Origin: Acidobacteriota bacterium
GTDB taxonomy: Bacteria > Acidobacteriota > Terriglobia > Versatilivoradales > Versatilivoraceae
Reading direction: 5' to 3'
Length of the DNA stretch: 5,929 nucleotides
NCBI GenBank assembly: GCA_026706225.1
Contig: JAPOZE010000189.1
Span: forward strand, 1 to 5,929
Positions 1 to 5,684 of this stretch are shown piece by piece (positions within the stretch are counted from its first letter, which is position 1; every line of letters starts with the position of its first letter). Both the position numbers and the translations under genes were made by a program. The notes beneath the pieces are model-generated. The model saw only the letters and a program-made list of their open reading frames with translations, was not told where the DNA came from and searched no databases.

Positions 1-1682
1 TCGATGGGCCGCGGCTCGAAATGCCGGTGCAGCCGGTATTCGATGGAGCAGTCCACGTCCTGGATTTCGAACAGCAGATCGACGTCCGGGTCCTTCTCCA
101 GCAGGGTCACCCTAACCACGTTTTCTCCGGGCGTCGGGTAATACTCGGGAGACAGCCGGTACTCGTAGATCTGACTGCCCTGGTAGGCCACTCCCTCCTT
201 GATGAAACGGTAGTTCAGGTCGGTGATCCGCAGCATGGAGTCGGGCAGCGGCTTGCCGTTGAGCTCGATCCGGAGCCGGTTGCGGGAGGGCTCCAGGTTG
301 TTGATGCGGACTCTCAGCCTTGCGGACCTCAGCCGGTCCAGGGCGTGCCAGCGGCGGAGATCGTCGGCAATCCGCAGCGGCACTTCCTGGGGCTGTCCCA
401 CTTCGAGCGGCTTGGGGAGCACGGGTTGGAATCCCGGCAGGCCCGATCCGAAATTCCCGGGATTGCTGGGCTGGTCGCGCACGTGGTAGATCTTGTCGGC
501 GGTTTCCAGCAACTCCGGCGATCCCAGCGGACGCAGCGCGTCCTCCATGTGTTTCAGGAAGGCCAGTTGCTGACTCCTGACCATGTCGTTGATTCCGAAT
601 CCGGCCGCTCCCTGGTGGTAGGCGTTGGCGGCCGCCGCCCACAGCAGCCGGGCGGTCGGCTTGTCGTCCCGCCGCTTCTTCAGGGTCGTCCCGCACTCGA
701 CCAGAAGCCGGCAGGAGGTCCCCCGGGCCAGCGAAACCACCTCGGAAATATCGATGTCCTGGTCGAAAACTTCCGGGTCGGTCGAGGCGCAGATCAGCCC
801 GTCCACCAACCCCTCCGAAATCCATTTCGGCACCTCGAGGCCCGCGGCTTGCCAGGCCCGGGGGTTGGCCGGGATTCGCATGTAGACCCGCTTGCGCCGG
901 CCCTGCTCCCGCTCGGCCTTCCCGGCAATGGCCTTCAGGTCCTGCAGCCACCGGGTGAGCAGGGGCGCGCACCGGCTCACCTGGTCGAAGCGGCAGATGG
1001 GAAGCACCTCGGAGTGCACCTCCACGCCGTCGGTCGTGTAACGGGAGAGCAGTTCCTCGAAGATGCGGAGACGCTCTTGCCGCACTTCGGAATGGATAAA
1101 GTTGAGCCGGACCGGAGAGATGTGCCGGGCTCTTGGGTCTTCATCCTTACCCACCCGCAGGTGGTTGCTGTCGAGCACGAAGTCGGAGAGGCGACCCGTG
1201 CCCCGGGCCTGCTCGGCAGCCCCGGCCCCGAGGTTGAGGTGGGCGCTGGCGAAGAACAACATCCCCTTCTCATGGCAGCGGTCGCAGAACAACTGGGGTC
1301 GATCCCAACCCTCACGCACCAACTGGCGCACATGCAGTCCGTCCCGATAGTTCACCGCATGGTTCCATTTGCGCACGTTGCTCCCGTGCATCTGCCCGAC
1401 CCTGGTTTCGTAAATGCACATTCCCCCCCGGGGAGCCAGTTGGAAAATGAGGGTGTTGACGGAGGTGCCGGCAACCAGGTCCACCGTCTTGGTCACATCC
1501 GCCCTGGTCAGGGGCGGCGCGATCCCCGACATGTGGTGAAAGTCCTCCCGCAGGAACACGCGAGGCTCGTCCGTCGCCGCACCGGCAACCCGGCGCCCGG
1601 CAGACAGGCTTCCAGCGGCCGAAACCATGGATACGGGTGCGGCGGCGCCCACCCTCTGCAGAAACCGCCTGCGATTCAGCAT
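1..1682 (-). CDS. Tat-exported glycoside-hydrolase-like TIM-barrel protein (3' end beyond the window)
   Basis: The frame is open for 560 codons from an ATG to the left window edge, so the C-terminus is missing. An in-frame TGA two codons before the ATG and an AAAGGTG ribosome site 7 bases upstream fix the start. The N-terminus has a twin-arginine signal (NRRRFLQ at residues 3-9, then an Ala-rich stretch to about 37), so export in folded form is expected. Residues about 45-400 look like a TIM barrel of the GHL10-like type. Strand-like segments lie near 75-85, 140-148, 218-230, 265-271, 292-300 and 324-330, and LNFIHSEVR (193-201) followed by DGVEV (218-222) recalls the family pattern of a conserved 'peVR' helix and 'DGiELD' strand. 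Residues about 430-560 look like a beta-rich accessory domain. It is the last visible gene of the leftward operon. A role in polysaccharide or glycoside handling is an inference; the enzymatic activity is unproven, and part of the barrel motif is altered. Confidence 0.8.
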   Translation of the reverse strand, partial: MLNRRRFLQRVGAAAPVSMVSAAGSLSAGRRVAGAATDEPRVFLREDFHHMSGIAPPLTRADVTKTVDLVAGTSVNTLIFQLAPRGGMCIYETRVGQMHGSNVRKWNHAVNYRDGLHVRQLVREGWDRPQLFCDRCHEKGMLFFASAHLNLGAGAAEQARGTGRLSDFVLDSNHLRVGKDEDPRARHISPVRLNFIHSEVRQERLRIFEELLSRYTTDGVEVHSEVLPICRFDQVSRCAPLLTRWLQDLKAIAGKAEREQGRRKRVYMRIPANPRAWQAAGLEVPKWISEGLVDGLICASTDPEVFDQDIDISEVVSLARGTSCRLLVECGTTLKKRRDDKPTARLLWAAAANAYHQGAAGFGINDMVRSQQLAFLKHMEDALRPLGSPELLETADKIYHVRDQPSNPGNFGSGLPGFQPVLPKPLEVGQPQEVPLRIADDLRRWHALDRLRSARLRVRINNLEPSRNRLRIELNGKPLPDSMLRITDLNYRFIKEGVAYQGSQIYEYRLSPEYYPTPGENVVRVTLLEKDPDVDLLFEIQDVDCSIEYRLHRHFEPRPI

Positions 1683-1711
1683 GATGTTTCACCTTTCCCG
1701 AGAAATGCGGC

Positions 1712-2080
1712 CTAGCCGGTCTCGGCGTCGACGTCGCCGACATAGGTATTGGACAGCTTGGCGTAGTCCTCGCGGACCGGACTGAAGATGTCCAGCGCCC
1801 GCACGGGTCCGCCCACGGCCACGGCCTTGTGGTAGACGTTGGGGGGGACCAGGAACATCGACCCTGCCTCGCAGACCCGGGTCTGGTTTCCGATGGTCAT
1901 CTTCAGCTTGCCCTCCAGCACGATCCCCCCCTGCTCGTGGGGATGGTTGTGCAGGGGGACCACGGCGCCCTCCTCGATCTCCAGGTAGGAGAGCATGAGA
2001 TTCTTGCCGTAGGGGGTACGGAGGCGGACTCCCGGCTGAAGCTCCATGGCCGGAAGCTCCTTGATGTCGATAAAGGGCAT
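1712..2080 (-). CDS. Small single-domain cupin protein (second cupin of the operon)
   Basis: A 122-aa protein with one cupin beta-barrel, probably cytoplasmic as no signal peptide is seen. Cupin motif 1 is G38-x5-H44-x-H46-x3-Q50-x6-G57, with Gln where Glu is usual (Glu49 is adjacent). Motif 2 is G73-x5-P79-x-N81-x2-H84, with Asn where Gly is usual. H44, H46 and H84 with Q50 or E49 could bind one divalent metal. The frame extends upstream to an ATG at 2143, but the start at 2080 is preferred because a GAGGAG site lies 8 bases before it and the protein then begins MPFIDIKELP, as is common for such cupins. It lies 29 bp before the Tat-protein gene. Such small cupins include sugar isomerases, lyases, dioxygenases and non-enzymatic binding proteins; the reaction cannot be read here. 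Confidence 0.88.
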   Translation of the reverse strand: MPFIDIKELPAMELQPGVRLRTPYGKNLMLSYLEIEEGAVVPLHNHPHEQGGIVLEGKLKMTIGNQTRVCEAGSMFLVPPNVYHKAVAVGGPVRALDIFSPVREDYAKLSNTYVGDVDAETG

Positions 2081-2186
2081 GTCGTCTTCTCCTCGTTCCA
2101 TGGTTGTGAGATTGCGGCCAGGGAAACCGGTCGACCCCTGCATCGGGATGCGCCCGGACCGGCGCCGATCCCCAATCGATGATCGC
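2081..2186 (-). other. Longest intergenic gap within the leftward operon
   Basis: These 106 bases separate the toroid-protein gene from the downstream cupin. A small GC stem is possible (gcgcc at 2150-2154 with ggcgc at 2161-2165, 6-base loop), but no T-run follows, so an intrinsic terminator is not supported. I see no clear promoter. Transcription most likely reads through, though a separate promoter for the cupin and Tat genes cannot be excluded. Confidence 0.4.
2089..2094 (-). promoter_or_regulatory. Ribosome binding site GAGGAG that sets the cupin start
   Basis: GAGGAG on the minus strand lies 8 bases before the ATG at 2080. It falls inside the longer open frame that begins at 2143, and nothing comparable precedes the upstream ATGs, so it supports the shorter 122-aa product. 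Confidence 0.75.
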
Positions 2187-3173
2187 TCAGCCGCCCAGGG
2201 CCTGATGCACTTCGTCCAGCCAGACCACCATCTCGGCGGTGGCGTCGTTGCTGCTCATCTCGCCGAATTTCCAGCAGCCGTCCTCGGCCTGAGAGGCCAG
2301 CAGATTGTCGCCCACCCGGGTTGCCATCTCCGCGTACTTGCTCTCGCCGGTCAGGGTGTAGAGGTTGGAGGCGGCCCAGGCCACCTTTCCGGCCCGCAGG
2401 CTCTTGTAGTTGAAATCGCTGGCAATCTCGGCCAGCCTCAGGTAGTCCTTCGCCAGGCGGAGCCACTCCCCCTGCCCGGTCGCCTTGTAGAGGTTCGCCA
2501 GAAAGCCGGCGGCGATTCCGGGATGAAAGAAGTATTCGTCCCGCTCGGCAGAGGCGTTCAGCACGAATCGGATCTCTTCCTCCGGATCGAAGTTCGATTG
2601 GAGACCGCCCGCGCGGCTGTAGACCGAGTAGAGCTGCTCCGGGTAGTTGGGCTGCAGCCCCATCAACCGCTTCATCCAGCGGCCGACCCCGAGGCTCTCC
2701 CGCATCCGGCCGGTGTAGAGGGCGGCCTGGCCCCCGCCACTCACCACCCAGAGGTCCTGCAGGACCCTGGCAGTCCTCTGGATGGGGCTGGAATAGAATC
2801 CGCCGCTCTCCTCATCGTAGAAGCGCAGCACGAAATCCATGCCCCTTTGAGACAGGTCAAAGTGCCCCTGGCGGTGGGCCGCGATGATGACCCAGATGTT
2901 GTAGTAGATGTAGTAGTACCCGTTGGTTTCCGGCAACCGGGGCCCGAAGTCTCCGTCCCGGCCCTGGCCGTGCCGGCGAATCCAGTCCAGCAGGCGGTTG
3001 GCCTCGGCGCTGGCCCCGCTGACCATCAAGGCCAAAGGGACCTTGTAGTAGTCCGCCAGCCCGCGTTCCGGCGAACCGAAGCCCCCGTCCGGCCTCAACT
3101 GTCGCATCAGAAAGCGGCAGCCTCTGTCACGGCCCTTTCGGAAACGGTCCTTGGATTTGGCTTGTGGCGCCAT
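2187..3173 (-). CDS. Alpha/alpha-toroid protein (squalene-cyclase/prenyltransferase-like repeat fold)
   Basis: A 328-aa protein with helix pairs broken by Gly/aromatic turns: RPDGGFGS (27-34), RDGDFGP (72-78), ESGGFYS (122-128) and EDGCWKF (297-303). These resemble the QxxDGGW-type turns of terpenoid-cyclase and prenyltransferase toroids, and the N-terminal RQLRPDGGFG is typical of them. It is about half the length of squalene-hopene cyclase, and I find no DxDD acid motif and no signal peptide, so a cytoplasmic non-cyclase role is likely. Aromatic-rich (GYYYIYYNIW, 85-94) and acidic segments (DPEEE, 196-200; DEYFFHPG, 212-219) may line the central cavity. The (alpha/alpha)6 fold is also used by sugar epimerases and unsaturated-glycan hydrolases, which would suit the neighbourhood. 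The start has AAAGGTG 7 bases upstream, the same site and spacing as the Tat-protein gene. The exact function is not recognised. Confidence 0.82.
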   Translation of the reverse strand: MAPQAKSKDRFRKGRDRGCRFLMRQLRPDGGFGSPERGLADYYKVPLALMVSGASAEANRLLDWIRRHGQGRDGDFGPRLPETNGYYYIYYNIWVIIAAHRQGHFDLSQRGMDFVLRFYDEESGGFYSSPIQRTARVLQDLWVVSGGGQAALYTGRMRESLGVGRWMKRLMGLQPNYPEQLYSVYSRAGGLQSNFDPEEEIRFVLNASAERDEYFFHPGIAAGFLANLYKATGQGEWLRLAKDYLRLAEIASDFNYKSLRAGKVAWAASNLYTLTGESKYAEMATRVGDNLLASQAEDGCWKFGEMSSNDATAEMVVWLDEVHQALGG

Positions 3174-3203
3174 GCAGTATCACCTTTGGTGGGGCGGCCT
3201 CCC

Positions 3204-4148
3204 TCAGATCAGGTCCTGCCAGCAGGTGGGGTCCACCAGGGTCCGGTCGGACAAAGCCATCCCTGCCATGGCCGGCATTACCGCCTCCGGCAGCGGTCCT
3301 CGGGAAAGGCAGGAGACATTGGACTCCAGCTCGGCTTGGTTCTTCAGTCCCATCAGGACCGACGAGATCTCAGGCAGGGAAAGGCAGAATCGCAGGGCGG
3401 CCTCGGCCAGGCCGTTCACCTCCGGACCCAGGACCTGCAGGATCTTCGAAGTATGCTCCCGAAGCGGAGCCAGCCTCTCGGGCAGGAAATCGATCTGAGG
3501 CGTGAGTACGCCCCGCAGGAAAACGGACCGCACAAAGACGCCCACGCCCTTGCTGGCGGCTTCCGGAAAGACTCGCCGCCTCATTTCCTGATTGAGCAGA
3601 CTGAAGGGAACCTGCAACACCTGGAACAGCGGGTCCTTCAGGACCGCCAGGGCGTCCTCCTCCCCATAGCAGGTGGCTCCCGCCAGCCTGATTTTCCCCT
3701 GGGACCGGGCTTCCTCCAACGAATCCCGGATGGCGGTTGCCCTCAACATCTTCTCGGTGGCGTTGTGGATATAGAGCAAGTCGATGGCATCCGCCTGAAG
3801 AGCCCGCAGGCTGGATTCAATCGAACCGAACACATGGCCCCGCTGCGCAGCGGCGTCCATGTCGACGACCGGACCATCGAAGATCACCTTGCTGGAAATC
3901 CGAGGTCTGGGAGACAGGTCCTCGAGAGCTCGTCCGATCACCTCCTCGCTGTCGCCGTAGGCCCGGGCCGTATCCAGCCAAGTGATCCCCCGATCCACAC
4001 ACCGGTGAATCAAGCGGATCGAGTCCCGAACGGACGGGCGGGTGTACTGCGGCGAGCCCTTGAACCCGTAGTCCAGGCCGATTTCGGCCGTCCCCAGAGA
4101 CACCTCGGAGGCCGTCAGCCCGGTATTGCCCAGCTTGCGAAGTCTCAT
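3204..4148 (-). CDS. Aldo/keto reductase family oxidoreductase
   Basis: A 314-aa NAD(P)H-dependent reductase or sugar dehydrogenase with a TIM barrel. The start MRLRKLGNTGLTASEVSLGT is the standard family opening, which selects the ATG at 4148 although the frame is open to 4343. The catalytic tetrad is complete: Asp59 and Tyr64 in LDTARAYG, Lys87 in SSKVIF, His128 in LLYIHNA. The C-terminal segment around ALRFCLSLPEISSVLMGLKN (251-270) matches the cofactor-binding end of the barrel. The length is normal for the family. Relatives oxidise or reduce aldoses and their lactones, including L-fucose or D-galactose dehydrogenase types; the sugar here is unknown. It lies 44 bp after the first cupin and 30 bp before the toroid gene. 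No good ribosome site precedes the ATG; instead a GC palindrome and a hairpin occupy that position. Confidence 0.93.
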   Translation of the reverse strand: MRLRKLGNTGLTASEVSLGTAEIGLDYGFKGSPQYTRPSVRDSIRLIHRCVDRGITWLDTARAYGDSEEVIGRALEDLSPRPRISSKVIFDGPVVDMDAAAQRGHVFGSIESSLRALQADAIDLLYIHNATEKMLRATAIRDSLEEARSQGKIRLAGATCYGEEDALAVLKDPLFQVLQVPFSLLNQEMRRRVFPEAASKGVGVFVRSVFLRGVLTPQIDFLPERLAPLREHTSKILQVLGPEVNGLAEAALRFCLSLPEISSVLMGLKNQAELESNVSCLSRGPLPEAVMPAMAGMALSDRTLVDPTCWQDLI

Positions 4149-4165
4149 GGCCGGCCGCGATCTCA

Positions 4166-4188
4166 AGCCCCGGCATCGCTCCGGGGCT
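4166..4188 (-). repeat. Inverted repeat (8-bp stem, 7-base loop) before the reductase gene
   Basis: agccccgg (4166-4173) and ccggggct (4181-4188) are perfect inverted copies around a 7-base loop. The hairpin would form in the leftward mRNA between the first cupin's stop and the reductase start, ending 17 bases before the ATG. No T-run follows, so it is not a standard terminator. A role in mRNA stability, partial attenuation or translation control is possible. Confidence 0.6.
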
Positions 4189-4192
4189 GCTT

Positions 4193-4567
4193 CTAGGTAG
4201 AGGGTCGGTCTGCCTGCGGCTTTCCGAAGAAGAGGACGACTCTCAGGGGCGAAGTCCCGTTGTTCTCGAAGCCGTGGGGCACCCCGGCAGGCACCAGGAT
4301 GGCGTCCCCGGCGGCGACGTCCACCTGGTCGTCTCCGATCCACATCCTTCCCCGGCCCTGCGTGAAGTAGTAAATCTCCTCCAGAGCCCCCTCTTCCTCG
4401 TGGGTGTGGGTGCCTTCGCTGGTCCCCGGCTCCAGTTCCCAGACGTGGAAGCGCGTCCCCAGGCGGCTCTTGTCGTCAAAAAAGGACCGAATCCGAATGG
4501 CGCCCCGGCCCTCGTGGACGCCCTCCACCAGCCGAATCGCGGTCGAATCGTTTTCCTTGAAGTACAT
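4193..4567 (-). CDS. Small single-domain cupin protein (first gene of the leftward operon)
   Basis: A 124-aa cupin, probably cytoplasmic. Motif 2 is textbook: G87-x5-P93-x-G95-x2-H98-x3-N102. Motif 1 has H54-x-H56 and then E64-x6-G71; seven residues separate the second His from the Glu instead of the usual three or four, giving an acidic insert (EEEGALE). H54, H56, E64 and H98 form a plausible complete metal site. It is quite different from the second cupin of the same operon, so the two are not a recent duplication. A weak GAGGGG lies about 12 bases before the ATG, and a sigma70-like promoter lies just upstream. Ligand or reaction unknown; sugar or small-acid isomerase, lyase or sensor roles are all possible. 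Confidence 0.9.
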   Translation of the reverse strand: MYFKENDSTAIRLVEGVHEGRGAIRIRSFFDDKSRLGTRFHVWELEPGTSEGTHTHEEEGALEEIYYFTQGRGRMWIGDDQVDVAAGDAILVPAGVPHGFENNGTSPLRVVLFFGKPQADRPST

Positions 4568-4602
4568 GGTCGAAGTAAACCCCTCTAGGCCAAAGGCGAG
4601 AA

Positions 4603-4632
4603 ATTGTAACAGAGTGCCGTCGGGAAACTCAA
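4603..4632 (-). promoter_or_regulatory. Predicted sigma70-type promoter for the leftward operon
   Basis: On the minus strand, TTGAGT (4632-4627) and TACAAT (4608-4603) are separated by 18 bases. They match the -35 consensus at 4 of 6 and the -10 consensus at 5 of 6 positions. Transcription would begin near 4596, leaving a leader of about 30 bases before the cupin ATG. The position in the divergent intergenic region supports it. Confidence 0.55.
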
Positions 4633-4681
4633 TTTGGAGGAAGCAATCGACTTCCCGCTGGCTTACCGATTCCGATCTCCT

Positions 4682-4687
4682 TAAAAT
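4682..4687 (+). promoter_or_regulatory. Possible -10 box for the rightward aldolase gene
   Basis: TAAAAT matches TATAAT at 5 of 6 positions and lies 39 bases before the aldolase start, a suitable distance. The -35 region at 17-base spacing (TGGCTT) is a poor match, so this promoter would be weak or need an activator. Confidence 0.35.
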
Positions 4688-4714
4688 GGAGCCCTTCGTT
4701 TCCCATCAGGAATC

Positions 4715-4720
4715 AGGAGG
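4715..4720 (+). promoter_or_regulatory. Strong ribosome binding site AGGAGG of the aldolase gene
   Basis: AGGAGG lies 6 bases before the ATG at 4727, the best Shine-Dalgarno match in the window. It overlaps the second copy of a tandem ATCAGGA repeat (4705-4711 and 4712-4718). Confidence 0.8.
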
Positions 4721-4726
4721 TTCGCG

Positions 4727-5677
4727 ATGCCCTTGACCAGCGACACTTTGAAAGGCATGTGGGCCGGGATGCCGGTGCCCTGGACCGCACAGGACCAGGT
4801 GGACGAGGAGGCCCTGCGGGAGAACGTGCGGCGGATGTGCCGGGCCGGCGCTCACGGGGTGTACACCCATGGGACCACCGGAGAGTTCTATGCCCAGACG
4901 CCGGAGGAGTGGCGGCAGGTGGCGCGGGTCACGGTGGAGGAGTGCCGGCCGTTCGGAACCCCCACCCAGGTCGGATGCACCGCCCTCTGGACGGCCGAGG
5001 TCGTTCGCCGGGTCCGCTTCGCTCAGGAGATCGGAGCCGGCGGAGTACAGATAGCGTTCCCTTTCTGGCTGGCTGTGTCCGACGCAGAGGCCGTCCGATT
5101 TCTCAAGGAGGTCACCGGCCAGGCGCCGGGGATGCCGGTGATTCTCTACAACACCGGGCGTTCCAAGAAACCCTTGACCACAGACCTGCTCAAGCGCCTG
5201 CTGGATGAGGACCTCCCCTTGATCGGGTGCAAGGGAGTCGCCAGCCAGGACGAGGCCGCCGCCTTCCTGAGTCTGGCTCCCGGGCTCAGGATCTTCGTGG
5301 GTGAAGACCTGCTGGCCGATTGGTGGCATGCCGGCGTGCGAGGCTCCTACAGCTCCCTGGTCTATGCCTGCCCCAAGCTGATGCTGCGCTACTTTCAGCT
5401 CTGTGAAGAAGGCCATCCCGAGGCGGTCGAGATCGGCAAGGGGCTGCAGCGCCTCTGGGAGGAGTTCGTGATCCCTCTCCTGCAGGAGGGCTTCACCGAC
5501 ACCGCCTTCGACCGCACCTTCGCGGCGGCAACCGGATTCCTGACCGGGGAGCTGCTATCGAGCCGTCCTCCCTACCGTTCAACCACCCGGAGCGACGTGG
5601 ACCGGTTCCGGCAAATCTGCCTGAGAGTCTTCCCACGGTTTCTGGAGGAAAGCCCGGTCGCCGCTCGGGCCGGCTGA
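4727..5677 (+). CDS. Dihydrodipicolinate synthase/N-acetylneuraminate lyase family protein
   Basis: A 316-aa class I aldolase-type TIM barrel, cytoplasmic and normally a tetramer in this family. The pyruvate-binding GTTGE motif is at 49-53, the active-site Tyr is Y141 in YNTGR, and the Schiff-base lysine is K169 in IGCKG. So 2-oxoacid chemistry (aldol cleavage, condensation or dehydration) is expected. Two points argue against true DapA: the PYYN-type loop that carries the relay tyrosine reads FPFWLAVS (111-118), with no Tyr, and the YNTGR turn is one residue shorter than YNVPSR. The C-terminal 60 residues are helical, as in relatives. The neighbouring aldo/keto reductase and cupins favour a sugar-acid or similar catabolic role, such as a 2-keto-3-deoxy acid aldolase or dehydratase. 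It diverges from the cupin operon and may be co-transcribed with the following gene. Confidence 0.92.
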   Translation: MPLTSDTLKGMWAGMPVPWTAQDQVDEEALRENVRRMCRAGAHGVYTHGTTGEFYAQTPEEWRQVARVTVEECRPFGTPTQVGCTALWTAEVVRRVRFAQEIGAGGVQIAFPFWLAVSDAEAVRFLKEVTGQAPGMPVILYNTGRSKKPLTTDLLKRLLDEDLPLIGCKGVASQDEAAAFLSLAPGLRIFVGEDLLADWWHAGVRGSYSSLVYACPKLMLRYFQLCEEGHPEAVEIGKGLQRLWEEFVIPLLQEGFTDTAFDRTFAAATGFLTGELLSSRPPYRSTTRSDVDRFRQICLRVFPRFLEESPVAARAG

Positions 5678-5684
5678 GAAGATC

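Noticed and set aside
1272..1286. CDRCH (residues 133-137 of the Tat protein) as a CXXCH haem c site
   Set aside because: The context LFCDRCHEKGMLFFAS fits a barrel helix-strand that in relatives reads like CDxAHEKGM. A single CXXCH there, in a Tat-exported barrel without other cytochrome features, is most likely coincidence.
21..1715. Long plus-strand open frame (564 codons) opposite the Tat-protein gene
   Set aside because: Its translation is low-complexity Pro/Gly/Val/His-rich with no recognisable domain. The minus strand carries a Tat signal, a ribosome site and barrel motifs, so this is an antisense shadow in GC-rich DNA.
2150..2165. Small GC stem as a terminator between the toroid and second cupin genes
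   Set aside because: The stem has only 5 bp and no T-run follows it on the minus strand.
2046..4196. Very long plus-strand open frame (716 codons) across the toroid and reductase genes
   Set aside because: It spans two well-supported minus-strand genes and their spacer, and shows no domain of its own. It is explained by high GC and the codon bias of the opposite strand.
3204..4343. Longer reductase form starting at 4343
   Set aside because: The extra 65 residues are Arg-rich, overlap the cupin gene and precede the normal family N-terminus, so the ATG at 4148 is preferred.
4706..5416. Minus-strand open frame (236 codons) opposite the aldolase gene
   Set aside because: The plus strand has AGGAGG, GTTGE and the Schiff-base lysine. 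The opposite frame has no domain and would overlap the divergent promoter region.
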